Shown here: positions 39,575 to 48,199 of the stretch, piece after piece | How positions within the stretch are numbered: the first letter of the stretch is position 1 | Layout: the number at the start of each line of letters is the position of its first letter | NCBI RefSeq assembly: GCF_009604375.1 | Contig: NZ_WEGH01000002.1 | Coordinates: 1,512,073 to 1,576,072, forward strand | Direction: 5' to 3' | Source: Actinomadura macrotermitis | GTDB lineage: Bacteria; Actinomycetota; Actinomycetes; Streptosporangiales; Streptosporangiaceae | DNA: 64,000 bases | Made by a program: the position numbers and the translations under genes | The notes under the pieces: model-generated | What the model was told of the DNA's origin: nothing | Databases searched by the model: none | The model's input: the letters and a program-made list of their open reading frames with translations, nothing else

Positions 39575-42556
39575 ATGCGATTCGGGGTGCTAGGGGAGAC
39601 GCGCGCCTGGCACGACGACGGCACCGAGGTCATGCTCGGCGGCCCGGCGCGGCGGGCGCTGCTCGCGCTGTTGCTCGCCCGGCCCGGGGAGGCCGTCCCG
39701 GCCGGGCGGCTGATCGAGGACCTGTACGGCGACCCGGAGGCGGGCAATGCGCTGCAGGCGCAGGTGTCGCGGCTGCGCCGCGCGGTTCCGGTCGAGCACA
39801 CCCCCGCCGGATACCGGGTCGCGGCGGCGCCCGAAGATGTGGACGCTGGCCGGTTCGAGCGGCTGGCGGACGAGGGCCGTGCTGCGCTGCGCGCGGGTGA
39901 CCCGGCGCGAGCCGCCGTGCTGCTGCGCGAGGGGCTCGGCCTCTGGCGCGGCGAGGCGTTCGCCGACTTTCCCGATCATCCGGCGGGGGCGCGCCTGGCC
40001 GAGCGCCGCCTTGCTGCCGTCGAGGACCGGATCGAGGCCGATCTCGCTCGCGGCGAGCCCACCGGGCTCGTCGCGGAACTACGCGAACTGGTCGCCGCGC
40101 ATCCGCTGCGGGAGCGGGCGCGCGAGCTGCTGATGCGGGCGCTGCGCGCGGAGGGGCGGCCCGCCGAGGCGCTCGCCGCGTTCGCCGAGACTCGCCAGAT
40201 GCTCGCCGACGAGCTCGGCGCCGACCCCTCGCCCGGCCTCGCCGGGCTGCACCGCGAGCTGCTGCGCGGCGGGCCTGCCGCGCCGCCCGCGCCGCTCACC
40301 GGGTTCGTCGGCCGGGACGAGGACCTGGCGGCGGTGGCCCGGCTGCTGCGCACCGCCCGGCTGGTCACGCTGCTCGGCCCTGGCGGCGTCGGCAAGACCC
40401 GGCTGGCCGTCGAGGCCGCCGCCGCGCACCCCGGCGAGGTGTGCTTCGTCGCGCTCGCCCCGCTGCGCGACCCCGCCGATCTGCCGCGCGCGATCCTCGC
40501 CGCGCTCGGCCTGCCCGAGACCGGCCTGCTCGCCCCGGCCGCGGCCGACCCGCTGGCGCGCGCCGCCGCCGCGCTGGCCGAGCGGCCGCCGCTGCTGGTG
40601 ATCGACAACTGCGAGCACCTGGTGGAGGCGGCGGCCGGGGCGGTGTGGCGGCTGCTGTCGGACTGCCCTGACCTGCGGGTCCTGGCGACGAGCCGGGAGG
40701 CGCTCGGGATCACCGGCGAGCACCTGTGGCCCGTCCGGCCGCTGCCCGGCGACGCGGCGGTGCGGCTGTTCGCCGACCGGGCCGCCGCCGTCCGGCCCGG
40801 GTTCATCCCCGGGGATCAGGTGCGGGCGGTCTGCCGGGCGCTGGACGATCTGCCGCTCGCGATCGAGTTGGCCGCCGCGCGGCTGCGCTCCCTGGACGTC
40901 GCCGCGCTCGCCGCCGGGCTGGACGACCGGTTCGCGCTGCTGGCGCGCGGCAGCCGCGCCGGCGACGCCCGGCACCGCACGCTGCGCGCCGTCGTCGTGT
41001 GGAGCTGGGACCTGCTGGACGAGCCCGAACGGCGGGTCGCGCACCGGTTCACCGCCTTCGCGGGCGGCGCGACGGCCGCGTCCGCGCGGGCCGTCTGCGG
41101 CGGGCCCGGCGTGGACGCCGTCCTGGAATCGCTCGTCGACAAGTCGCTGCTGGAGGTCGCGGGCGGCCGGTATCGGATGCTGGAAACGATCCGCGCGTAT
41201 GCCGTGGAGCAGCCAGGTGAGGACGCCTCGCGCGCCCACGCCGAGCACTTCCTCGCCCTCGCCCAGACCGCCGCGCCGCACCTGGTCGACGAGGGGCAGC
41301 CGCACTGGCTCGGCGTGCTCGCCGCCGAGCACGACAACCTGCTGGCCGCGCTGCGCTGGGCCGTCCGCGCACAGGCTGTGGACATCGCCCTGCCACTTCT
41401 CGGCTCGATATCCACATACCTGTGGATAAAGGGGGTCGCCGGTGCGGCGGCGTCGCTCGCGGCCGAACTGCTGCGCCTGCCGCCGCGGCCGGGGCTGGAG
41501 GAGGAGTACGTGGCGTGCGTCCTGGTCGCGGGCGGCGACCGGGACCAGGTGCACGCCGCCGCCCGGCTGCTCACGGCGAGCCGCTCCCGCCGCTACCCGT
41601 TCCTGGCGTTCCGGTGGCTGCTCGCCCACGCCGTGGACGGCGACCTCGGCGCCGCGTTCGCCCTGCTCACGGCCGAACGGGACGGCCCGCACCCGTGGTC
41701 GCGCGCCGCCGCCCACATGATGCTGGGGTTCCCCGAACTGGCCGCCGGGCGGCTGGAGGCGGCCGAGCGCGAGTTCGCCGAGGCCGCCGCGTCCTTCGGC
41801 GACCACTGGGGCAAGGCGATGACGCTGGACGCCCTCGCCGGCGTCGCGGCGCTGCGCGGCGACGACGCCCGCGCGCTCGCGCTGACCGACGAGGCGCTCG
41901 CGCTCACCGAGGGGCTCGGCGCTGTGGAAGACCGCGCCGACCTGCTGTGCAACCGGGGCGACTTCCAGCGCGACCCGGCCGCCGCCCGCGCCGACTACGA
42001 GGCCGCCGCCGCGCTCGCGCGGCGCGCGGGCAGCCCCACCTACCTCGCGGCGGCGCTGCGCGGCCTCGGCGACGCCGCGTTCCGTGACGGCGACCTCGCC
42101 GCCGCCGGGCGGCTCTACCGCGACGCGCTCGACCGGTTCGATCCGGCGTGGATGAAGAGCGTCGGGAACCGGGTGCGCGCTCTCACCGGCCTCGGCCGGA
42201 TCGCCGCCGCCGAGGGCGACCCCGCCGCCGCCTGCGCCCGCTACCTGGAGGCGGTGGAGGCCGGAACGACGGTCGGCGCCACCTTCGAGAGCGCGCGCGG
42301 CGTCCTCGCACTCGCGGAGCTCGCGCTAGGGGAAGGCGACGCAGAGGGGGCGGCACGGCTGCTCGGCGCCGCTGCTGCTCTACGAGGCGTGCCCGTCGAC
42401 GAATCCGACGTCGCGTCCAGCGCGCGCGCTGTACTCGGCGATGCCGCCTACACCGCCGCCTACGAAACCGGCGCCCGCCTGTCCCACGCGGATGCCCTGC
42501 GCCTGGCCGGTCTGCACGAGGCGGCCGTCAACCGCGCCCTGGCCGTCACCCCCTGA
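39575..42556 (+). CDS. BTAD-NB-ARC-TPR transcriptional regulator (AfsR-like)
   Basis: 993 residues. The N-terminal DNA-binding and BTAD region (1-230) opens MRFGVLGETRAWHDDGTEVM and ends GADPSPGLAGLHRELL. The NTPase core has Walker A GPGGVGKT (268-275), Walker B LLVIDNCEHL, and a helical third with NB-ARC signature LDDLPLAIELAAARLRSLD. TPR-like repeats follow, ending GLHEAAVNRALAVTP. This family switches specialised metabolism or stress genes on; the target is not clear. A GATAAT box is 7 bp before the ATG. Its 3' end overlaps the MFS gene by 11 bp. Confidence 0.93.
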   Translation: MRFGVLGETRAWHDDGTEVMLGGPARRALLALLLARPGEAVPAGRLIEDLYGDPEAGNALQAQVSRLRRAVPVEHTPAGYRVAAAPEDVDAGRFERLADEGRAALRAGDPARAAVLLREGLGLWRGEAFADFPDHPAGARLAERRLAAVEDRIEADLARGEPTGLVAELRELVAAHPLRERARELLMRALRAEGRPAEALAAFAETRQMLADELGADPSPGLAGLHRELLRGGPAAPPAPLTGFVGRDEDLAAVARLLRTARLVTLLGPGGVGKTRLAVEAAAAHPGEVCFVALAPLRDPADLPRAILAALGLPETGLLAPAAADPLARAAAALAERPPLLVIDNCEHLVEAAAGAVWRLLSDCPDLRVLATSREALGITGEHLWPVRPLPGDAAVRLFADRAAAVRPGFIPGDQVRAVCRALDDLPLAIELAAARLRSLDVAALAAGLDDRFALLARGSRAGDARHRTLRAVVVWSWDLLDEPERRVAHRFTAFAGGATAASARAVCGGPGVDAVLESLVDKSLLEVAGGRYRMLETIRAYAVEQPGEDASRAHAEHFLALAQTAAPHLVDEGQPHWLGVLAAEHDNLLAALRWAVRAQAVDIALPLLGSISTYLWIKGVAGAAASLAAELLRLPPRPGLEEEYVACVLVAGGDRDQVHAAARLLTASRSRRYPFLAFRWLLAHAVDGDLGAAFALLTAERDGPHPWSRAAAHMMLGFPELAAGRLEAAEREFAEAAASFGDHWGKAMTLDALAGVAALRGDDARALALTDEALALTEGLGAVEDRADLLCNRGDFQRDPAAARADYEAAAALARRAGSPTYLAAALRGLGDAAFRDGDLAAAGRLYRDALDRFDPAWMKSVGNRVRALTGLGRIAAAEGDPAAACARYLEAVEAGTTVGATFESARGVLALAELALGEGDAEGAARLLGAAAALRGVPVDESDVASSARAVLGDAAYTAAYETGARLSHADALRLAGLHEAAVNRALAVTP

Positions 42557-43688
42557 TCCGGTCGTACACGGCCGGGGCGAGGGCGGCGACCAGGACGGCG
42601 GCGGCCACCGCGAAGCCCGTCGCGTAGGAGGACCCGGACACCACGAACCCGAACCCGACCGCGCCGATGCCCATCCCGCCGTCGTAGGCGAGGTTCCACA
42701 GGGCGCTGACGGCGCCGAAGTCCGCGCGGTCCGCACGGTCGAACATCAGCGACAGGCTGACGTTCTGCGCGATGCCGAAACCGGCGCCGAACAGGGCGAC
42801 CCCGGCCAGAACCGTCACCGGCGACGACGTCCAGACCAGGGCGCCCGTCCCTGCCGCCGCCAGCGCGACGGCCGGGCCGAGCAGCAGCCGCGCCGAGCCG
42901 TACCGCCCGGCCAGCCAGCGGGCGACGGGGATCACGCACGAGTGGACGAACAGGGCCGCCGCGGCGAGATGGCGGTCGGCGACCGCGAGCGGCAGGAACG
43001 TCGGCAGGACGCCCGCGACGAGGGTGACGGCGCCGAACACCAGCGCCGGGCGGGCCAGGGCGCCCCGGCGCAGCGCCGCCACGACCCCGGCGGCGTGCGC
43101 GGGCGGCGGCGGCAGCGCGGGCAGCCCGGCCACGCACACCAGCGCCGCCAGCGCCGCCGCCGCGCCCGCGATGAAGACGGGGGTGTAGCCGGCGCGCTCG
43201 CTCAGCCAGACGCCGAGCGGCAGCACCACGATCCCCGGGAGCCCGACGACCACCCCGTACAGGCCGAGCGCCTCGTCGCGGCGGCCGGCCGGCGCGATCT
43301 CGGCGACCAGCGTGACGCCCGCGACCATCAGCACCCCGAAGCCCACGCCGCGGACCAGGCAGACGGCCAGGACGAGCGGCAGGCCGCCGGACAGGGGCAG
43401 CGCGAGGGCCGGGACACCCATCAGGACCAGCCCGGCCGCCACGACCGTCCGCGACCCCAGCCGCGCCATCAGGCGCGGCACGAAAGGCTCGGCCAGCACC
43501 GTCGTCAGCATCATCGCGCCGGTGCACAGGCCCGCGCCGCCGCCGCCCGCGCCGTGCGCCGCCACGTACAGCGGCACGACCGGCATCAGCAGGAAGAACG
43601 ACACGAGCGAACCCGTCAGCACGGCGAACACCAGCACCAGCGGGCGGGTCAACAGCGGACGGGTGGTGGGGATGTCCTGAATGGTCAC
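42546..43688 (-). CDS. MFS transporter
   Basis: 380 residues, twelve predicted membrane helices. Between helices 2 and 3 are RLMARLGSRTVVAAGLV and the DRADRADFGAVSALWN region later, matching MFS-type loop motifs. It probably exports drugs or small molecules, given the many Gly/Ala in the helices and a neighbouring redox operon. I start at GTG 43688, just before the first helix. It is third in a leftward operon (36 bp after DUF1772). Confidence 0.9.
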   Translation of the reverse strand: MTIQDIPTTRPLLTRPLVLVFAVLTGSLVSFFLLMPVVPLYVAAHGAGGGGAGLCTGAMMLTTVLAEPFVPRLMARLGSRTVVAAGLVLMGVPALALPLSGGLPLVLAVCLVRGVGFGVLMVAGVTLVAEIAPAGRRDEALGLYGVVVGLPGIVVLPLGVWLSERAGYTPVFIAGAAAALAALVCVAGLPALPPPPAHAAGVVAALRRGALARPALVFGAVTLVAGVLPTFLPLAVADRHLAAAALFVHSCVIPVARWLAGRYGSARLLLGPAVALAAAGTGALVWTSSPVTVLAGVALFGAGFGIAQNVSLSLMFDRADRADFGAVSALWNLAYDGGMGIGAVGFGFVVSGSSYATGFAVAAAVLVAALAPAVYDRIRG

Positions 43689-43724
43689 CCCACCACCCTG
43701 CCGTCCCTCAGGCCGCCTGAACAC

Positions 43725-44225
43725 TCAGCCGAGGTTGCGGCCGTGCACGATCAGCGCCCACACCAGGGCGGCGAACGCGCCGGTGGACGACACCGCGCGG
43801 ACGATGTTCCAGGTCACCCAGCGCGCCTCGAACCGCGCGCGCACGGCGGCCAGGTCCTTGATGTGCGCGGAGTCCCCGGCGGCGGCCAGCTTGTCGTTCA
43901 TCGGCACGTTGACGCCGCTGGTGATGGCGAACATGACCAGGTAGAGCACGAATCCGGCGATGATCCAGGGCAGCGCGGGCCGCAGTTCGGCCTTCCAGTG
44001 CAGCACGGCCGCGCCGAGGGTGAGCAGCAGCCCGCCCATGAAGATCGACATGAAGAACGGGTTCAGGATCGCCACGTTGATGCGCTGCATCGCCTCCACG
44101 AACGTGCGGTCGCTCGCGCCGCGCAGGCCCGGCATCACCGAGTAGGCGAAGGCGGTGAACAGGCCGGCGACGAGGCCGACGGTGACGGTGGACAGGATCA
44201 GGACGACGGTGCTGAGGGTTTTCAC
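43725..44225 (-). CDS. DUF1772 (anthrone oxygenase-like) membrane protein
   Basis: 166 residues, four membrane helices. VVLILSTVTVGLVAGLFTAF and YSVMPGLRGASDRTFVEAM, NVAILNPFFMSIFMGG, GVNVPMNDKLAAAGDS match DUF1772, a family that includes HypC-type anthrone oxygenases of fungal pathways. An AAGGA RBS sits 6 bp before the GTG at 44225. It is the middle gene of an operon with an SDR-like protein and an MFS transporter, so it may oxidise an aromatic ketone later exported. Confidence 0.88.
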   Translation of the reverse strand: MKTLSTVVLILSTVTVGLVAGLFTAFAYSVMPGLRGASDRTFVEAMQRINVAILNPFFMSIFMGGLLLTLGAAVLHWKAELRPALPWIIAGFVLYLVMFAITSGVNVPMNDKLAAAGDSAHIKDLAAVRARFEARWVTWNIVRAVSSTGAFAALVWALIVHGRNLG

Positions 44226-44236
44226 AGGGTTCCTTG

Positions 44237-44875
44237 TCAGAAGGGGAGGATCACGCGGTTGCGGACGAGTTCGCCGTTCGGGACCGCGTTGCCCGGGGCG
44301 GCGAGCCACAGCACGTCGGCCGTGCCGGGGCAGGCGGCGTTGGCGGCCACGCCCCGGCCCGGCGGCAGGTCCCGCGCCATGATCTTGACGGCGGCGACCT
44401 GGCCGACCCGGCACGCCACCTCGATCCAGGCGGGCCAGCCCGCGGCGGCGGCGCGGCCGGCCTCCACGGCGGCCACGTAGTCGTCCAGGACGGCGGCGAG
44501 GCCGGGCAGCGTCAGCCGGGAGACGTCGAAGCGGGGCCGCAGCCGGGCCGGCAGGTGCCGCAGCCGGCCGGCCGGCCCGGCGACGACCACGAACCGGCCG
44601 CCGTCGTTCAGCAGCGGCCCGAACGCGGTGATCATCCGGTGCGTGCCGTGGTTGTTGGCCGCGACGAACCCGCGCACCTGGGCGGCGGGCGGCGCGGCCG
44701 GGTCGGCCTCGGCGCCGGCGACGACCACGGCGTCCACGCCGCCGCCGAGGCGGCCGGCGAGCGCCTCGACCGCGGCGCCGTCGCACGCGTCGACCGGGTG
44801 GACCTCCGCCATGGCCCCGCGCAGGTCGCGGGCGAGGGCGGCGCTCCCGCCCGCCACGATGGCGATCCCGTTCAT
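44237..44875 (-). CDS. SDR-like protein with degenerate active site
   Basis: 212 residues with the order of carbonyl-reductase SDRs: MNGIAIVAGGSAALARDLRG, VDAVVVAGAEADPA, GFVAANNHGTHRMITAF, GRFVVVAGPAGRLRHLPARL, then VAANAACPGTADVLWLA. In the catalytic region (GWPAWIEVACRVGQVAAVK) the Tyr-xxx-Lys is not preserved and the Gly motif is shortened. It may bind a nucleotide without being a dehydrogenase. It is first in the operon with DUF1772 and MFS and divergent from the LysR gene. Confidence 0.75.
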   Translation of the reverse strand: MNGIAIVAGGSAALARDLRGAMAEVHPVDACDGAAVEALAGRLGGGVDAVVVAGAEADPAAPPAAQVRGFVAANNHGTHRMITAFGPLLNDGGRFVVVAGPAGRLRHLPARLRPRFDVSRLTLPGLAAVLDDYVAAVEAGRAAAAGWPAWIEVACRVGQVAAVKIMARDLPPGRGVAANAACPGTADVLWLAAPGNAVPNGELVRNRVILPF

Positions 44876-44993
44876 CCCCGGCCTTTCGTCGTTCGGCGCT
44901 GACGTAACAAAGATCGTTCACCGGGCACTCCCGAACAACGGCCGGAACTGCAACACTCGTTAACCCAGGTATTACCGATCGGGGGCGCGGGCC

Positions 44994-45875
44994 GTGGAGA
45001 TGCGCGACATCGAGATCTTCCTGACGCTCGCCGAGGAGCTGCACTTCGGCCGCACCGCCGACCGGCTGCTGGTCTCGCGCGCCCGCGTCAGCCAGGCGAT
45101 CAAGCTGCAGGAGCGGCGGATCGGCGCGCCGCTGTTCGAGCGGACCAGCCGCCGGGTGCGGCTCACCCCGATCGGCGCCCGGCTGCGCGACGACCTGGCC
45201 GCCGGGCACCGGCTGATCGAGGAGGGCCTGGAGCGCGCCGCGTCCGCCGCGCGCGGCCGCACCGGCGCGCTCGCCCTCGGCATCATGGGCGTGGCCGCCA
45301 ACGAGATCCACGACATCGTCGAGGCGTTCCGCGACGCGCACCCCGGCTGCGAGCTGAACCTGCGCGAGGCGCACGTCGCCGACCCGTTCGGGCCGCTGCG
45401 CGCGGGGGCGGTGGACCTGCAGCTGCTCTGGCTGCCCGTCGAGGAGCCCGACCTCACCGTCGGCCCCGTCGTCATCACCGAGCGGCTGGTGCTGGCGGTG
45501 TCGTCCCGGCACCCGCTCGCCGGCCGCGCGGCGGCGTCGATGGAGGACCTGGCCGACGGCCGGGTGTTCGGCACCGGCGACGACGTCCCGGCCTACTTCG
45601 AGGAGGCGGTGATCCCGCGCGTGACGCCGCAGGGCCGGCCGGTGCCGCGCGGGCCCGCCGCCGGGACCGTCCAGGAGATCCTGGCGCGGGTCGCCGCCGG
45701 CCAGGGCGTCCAGCCGGTGCCCGCGCACGCCGTCCGCTACCTGGCCCGGCCCGACATCGCCTACGTCCCGCTGCACGACTCGCCGCCGCTCCGCTGGGGC
45801 CTGGTGTGGCGGACGGGCGCCGCGACACCGCTCGCCCACGCGTTCGTCCAGATCGCCCGGGACATGCGGGAATGA
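44994..45875 (+). CDS. LysR-family transcriptional regulator
   Basis: 293 residues (291 from the ATG at 45000; the GTG at 44994 has a better distance to upstream purines). The HTH reads IEIFLTLAEELHFGRTADRLLVSRA, VSQAIKLQERRIGAPLFERT. The effector domain includes GIMGVAANEIHDIVEAFRDA and AAGTVQEILARVAAGQGVQPV. It is divergent from the SDR/DUF1772/MFS operon and is the likely inducer-dependent activator. The intergenic region has TTAAC and GTTC/GAAC half-sites, but no perfect LysR T-N11-A box. Confidence 0.93.
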   Translation: MEMRDIEIFLTLAEELHFGRTADRLLVSRARVSQAIKLQERRIGAPLFERTSRRVRLTPIGARLRDDLAAGHRLIEEGLERAASAARGRTGALALGIMGVAANEIHDIVEAFRDAHPGCELNLREAHVADPFGPLRAGAVDLQLLWLPVEEPDLTVGPVVITERLVLAVSSRHPLAGRAAASMEDLADGRVFGTGDDVPAYFEEAVIPRVTPQGRPVPRGPAAGTVQEILARVAAGQGVQPVPAHAVRYLARPDIAYVPLHDSPPLRWGLVWRTGAATPLAHAFVQIARDMRE

Positions 45876-45975
45876 GTGCCTGCCCGACGTGGCACGGAAG
45901 TCCCGGTCCCCCTCCGGAACAGAACGGGACTTTGCTCCGTGTCGCCCGGGACGGCCCGCTTCCTAGGTTGAAGGC

Positions 45976-46383
45976 ATGAAATCGATCGTCTGGCTCATGA
46001 TGGGTTCCACCGGAAGCGTCCCCGGGTCGCTGCACCTGGCCGACGGCCGGCTGGTCTTCGAGGCGTACGGGCGCGGCGCCCTCACCGGCGGGCAGCTGCG
46101 CGAGCTGGAGGCCCGCTCGGGCCGCCCCGGCCTCGGCGCCCACCTGGACGCCGACCGCCCCGGCGTCGTGTTCGACGTGCCGGTGAGCGCGGTCGGCGGC
46201 CTCACCTTCCCCTGGTACTACTTCGGCGGTGGCATGAAGCTGAAGGTCGGCGACGCCCCCTACCGGTTCTCCTTCCTGCAGCCGCAGAACACCCGGATGC
46301 CCGGCGACATCCGCGGCCTCGGCGACATCCCGGGCGGTCGCGCCGCCGGCAAGGGCTGGAAGAACGCGCTCAGGAACCTGTGA
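45976..46383 (+). CDS. Hypothetical PH-like domain protein
   Basis: 135 residues. The alternating strands (PGSLHLADGRLVFEAYGRGA, VVFDVPVSAVGGLTFPWYYF, MKLKVGDAPYRFSFLQPQNT) suggest a PH-like/GRAM-like small beta fold. There is no signal peptide or catalytic motif. TAGGTT at 45963-45968 is 7 bp before the ATG, so the message is probably leaderless. The frame ends convergent to the XRE-ImmA gene (14-bp overlap). Confidence 0.65.
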   Translation: MKSIVWLMMGSTGSVPGSLHLADGRLVFEAYGRGALTGGQLRELEARSGRPGLGAHLDADRPGVVFDVPVSAVGGLTFPWYYFGGGMKLKVGDAPYRFSFLQPQNTRMPGDIRGLGDIPGGRAAGKGWKNALRNL

Positions 46384-47512
46384 CGCCCACGCCGGCGCGC
46401 GGCCGGGCCGGGACCAGCAGGTCCAGGTCGGCGCGGGTGACGCGGGCCAGGCCGGCCAGCCGGTCGCGGTCCACGCCCGCCGCCCCGGCCAGCTCGACGG
46501 CCCGCACCAGCATCGACGGACTCTCCAGCGGCAGCGCCGGACCCGGCTCCTGGCGCCGCCAGCCCTGCTTGGCCAGGCCGCCCATCGCGCTCCGGTACAC
46601 CGCCTCCGGCATGATCCCCAGGGTGCGGGCGCGGTAGAGCAGCGCCGCCATGCTGACGCCCCAGGCCTCCTTCAGCTCCGCCAGCCGCGCCCAGTCGGCG
46701 GTCGCGGGCAGCTCGCCCGCGATGTCGCCGGCGGGCATCAGGAACTCGGCGGCGAACCGGTGCGCCTGGTCCTCCACGACCTTGCTGCCGGGCTCGGCGT
46801 CGGCGTGCATGACCAGGTGGCCGAGCTCGTGCGCGCCGTCGAACCGGTTGCGCCAGTAGTCGCCCTTGGCCGGGTTGAACAGCACCATCGGGCGCGGGTG
46901 CGCGCCGATGCTGAACGCGTCGACCCGCTCGGTCGACGGCGGCAGCACCAGCACGATCACGCCGTGCCGCTCCAGCGCTCGCACCAGGTGCGGGACCGGG
47001 CCCGGCGCGCAGCCGAGCGCCTCGCGCGCCAGCCGGGCCGCCTGCACCGGCCCCGGCCCGGCGATCTCGTCGGGGGAGACCGGGTGCTCGGGCAGCTCGG
47101 CCGCCGGGAACTCCACCAGGTCCTCCAGCGCGCGGGCGATGTCGGTGGCGATGCGCCCGTAGGCGAGGGCCTGGTCGCGTTCGATCTGGGTGGTCGAGCG
47201 CAGCGACCGGAAGTGCGCCGCGTCCAGCGCCACCGGCGCGCGGCCCGGCCCGAAGAACTCCACCGGGACGCCGAGCGCGAACGCCAGCCGCGACAGGACC
47301 CGCTCGGGCGGCGGCTGCACGCCCGCCTCGTAGCGGCCGATCGCCGCCGGGGTCGTGCCGACCGCCTGCGCGAGCTGGTTCTTGCGCAGGCCGCGCAGCC
47401 GCCGCGCCAGCGTCAGCCGCTCGCAGTCGAACAGCAGGCGCGCCTCGGCGACCCGCCTGCCGGTCCGGTCCTCGCCTGCATGTTCGCTCAGACTGCCTGT
47501 GCGCTCGTTCAC
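46370..47512 (-). CDS. XRE-family regulator with ImmA/IrrE-type metallopeptidase domain
   Basis: 380 residues. The N-terminal XRE HTH (LTLARRLRGLRKNQLAQAVG, TTPAAIGRYEAG) is followed by an ImmA/IrrE (COG2856) domain with FDGAHELGHLVMH (the HExxH metal site) and AEFLMPAGDI. Such proteins cleave a repressor or act as antitoxins in which the peptidase domain binds a toxin. The start is the GTG at 47512, overlapping the stop of the upstream gene by one base (TAGTG). Probably a two-gene module with that gene. Confidence 0.92.
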   Translation of the reverse strand: MNERTGSLSEHAGEDRTGRRVAEARLLFDCERLTLARRLRGLRKNQLAQAVGTTPAAIGRYEAGVQPPPERVLSRLAFALGVPVEFFGPGRAPVALDAAHFRSLRSTTQIERDQALAYGRIATDIARALEDLVEFPAAELPEHPVSPDEIAGPGPVQAARLAREALGCAPGPVPHLVRALERHGVIVLVLPPSTERVDAFSIGAHPRPMVLFNPAKGDYWRNRFDGAHELGHLVMHADAEPGSKVVEDQAHRFAAEFLMPAGDIAGELPATADWARLAELKEAWGVSMAALLYRARTLGIMPEAVYRSAMGGLAKQGWRRQEPGPALPLESPSMLVRAVELAGAAGVDRDRLAGLARVTRADLDLLVPARPRAGVGVTGS

Positions 47513-48189
47513 TACGCCGTTTCGGTGCCGGTCCTCGCGTCGTGTGCTCCCCGTGCGCGCAGCCGCACGGGCACGTCCGCCTCGTCGTCGGTCCACAGGG
47601 GCAACGTGGACTCGACGAGCTTACGGCGTGGATCGGGTCCGAGCGCCTCGTCGGCGAGGCGCTCGATCCACCACCAGGCCGGGCCGCCGTCGGCGTTCAG
47701 CCTGGGCAGGCCGAGGAACAGCTCCAGTTCCAGCGGGTCCTCGCTGGCGCTGTGCGCGAGGACGAGCGTGGTCATGCCGGGCGTGTCGGCCGCCGAAGGC
47801 AGGCCGACGTCCAGCGTCAGCTGCGGGTCGGCGGCGTAGGACTGGCGCGCCACCGCCTGCTTGGTCGGGCTGTCGCGGTCCCAGCGGACGGCGTGCACCG
47901 CGCCGAACTCGTGCCGTTTCAGCAGTACCCGGTACCGGCCGTACCGCCAGCCCGGCGACCCGTTCAGGTCGTCGCGCGTGACGCGGCCGGCGAGCCGGTC
48001 GCCCGCCGCGAACACCCGGTCCAGCTGCGAGGCCAGCACGTCGTACGCGGCGAATCCGAACGAGCGGTCGGTGAACCCGTCGCCCCGGCTGAGGCCGCCG
48101 AACACCGCGAGCGTCGCTTTGGTGTGCGCCTCGCGGGCCGCGTGCAGGAACCCCGCCGCGCGCAACTCCTCCCACGCTTCATCAGGCAT
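47512..48189 (-). CDS. Unknown protein, candidate toxin partner of XRE-ImmA
   Basis: 225 residues. The N-terminus DEAWEELRAAGFLHAAREAH, GGLSRGDGFTDRSFGFAAYD, VLASQLDRVF and later GPAWWWIERLADEAL, WTDDEADVPVRLR are shared, from memory, by proteins encoded just before ImmA/IrrE genes in actinomycetes, but there is no characterised family. Compact, soluble, no signal. One-base overlap with the downstream XRE-ImmA gene implies a bicistron, as in TA modules with a COG2856 antitoxin. Confidence 0.7.
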   Translation of the reverse strand: MPDEAWEELRAAGFLHAAREAHTKATLAVFGGLSRGDGFTDRSFGFAAYDVLASQLDRVFAAGDRLAGRVTRDDLNGSPGWRYGRYRVLLKRHEFGAVHAVRWDRDSPTKQAVARQSYAADPQLTLDVGLPSAADTPGMTTLVLAHSASEDPLELELFLGLPRLNADGGPAWWWIERLADEALGPDPRRKLVESTLPLWTDDEADVPVRLRARGAHDARTGTETA

Positions 48190-48199
48190 GCCCTGGACT

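Noticed and set aside
47512..48189. Identification of the unknown gene as a named toxin
   Set aside because: The pairing with XRE-ImmA is suggestive, but there is no motif for nuclease or other toxic activity, so only the possibility is reported.
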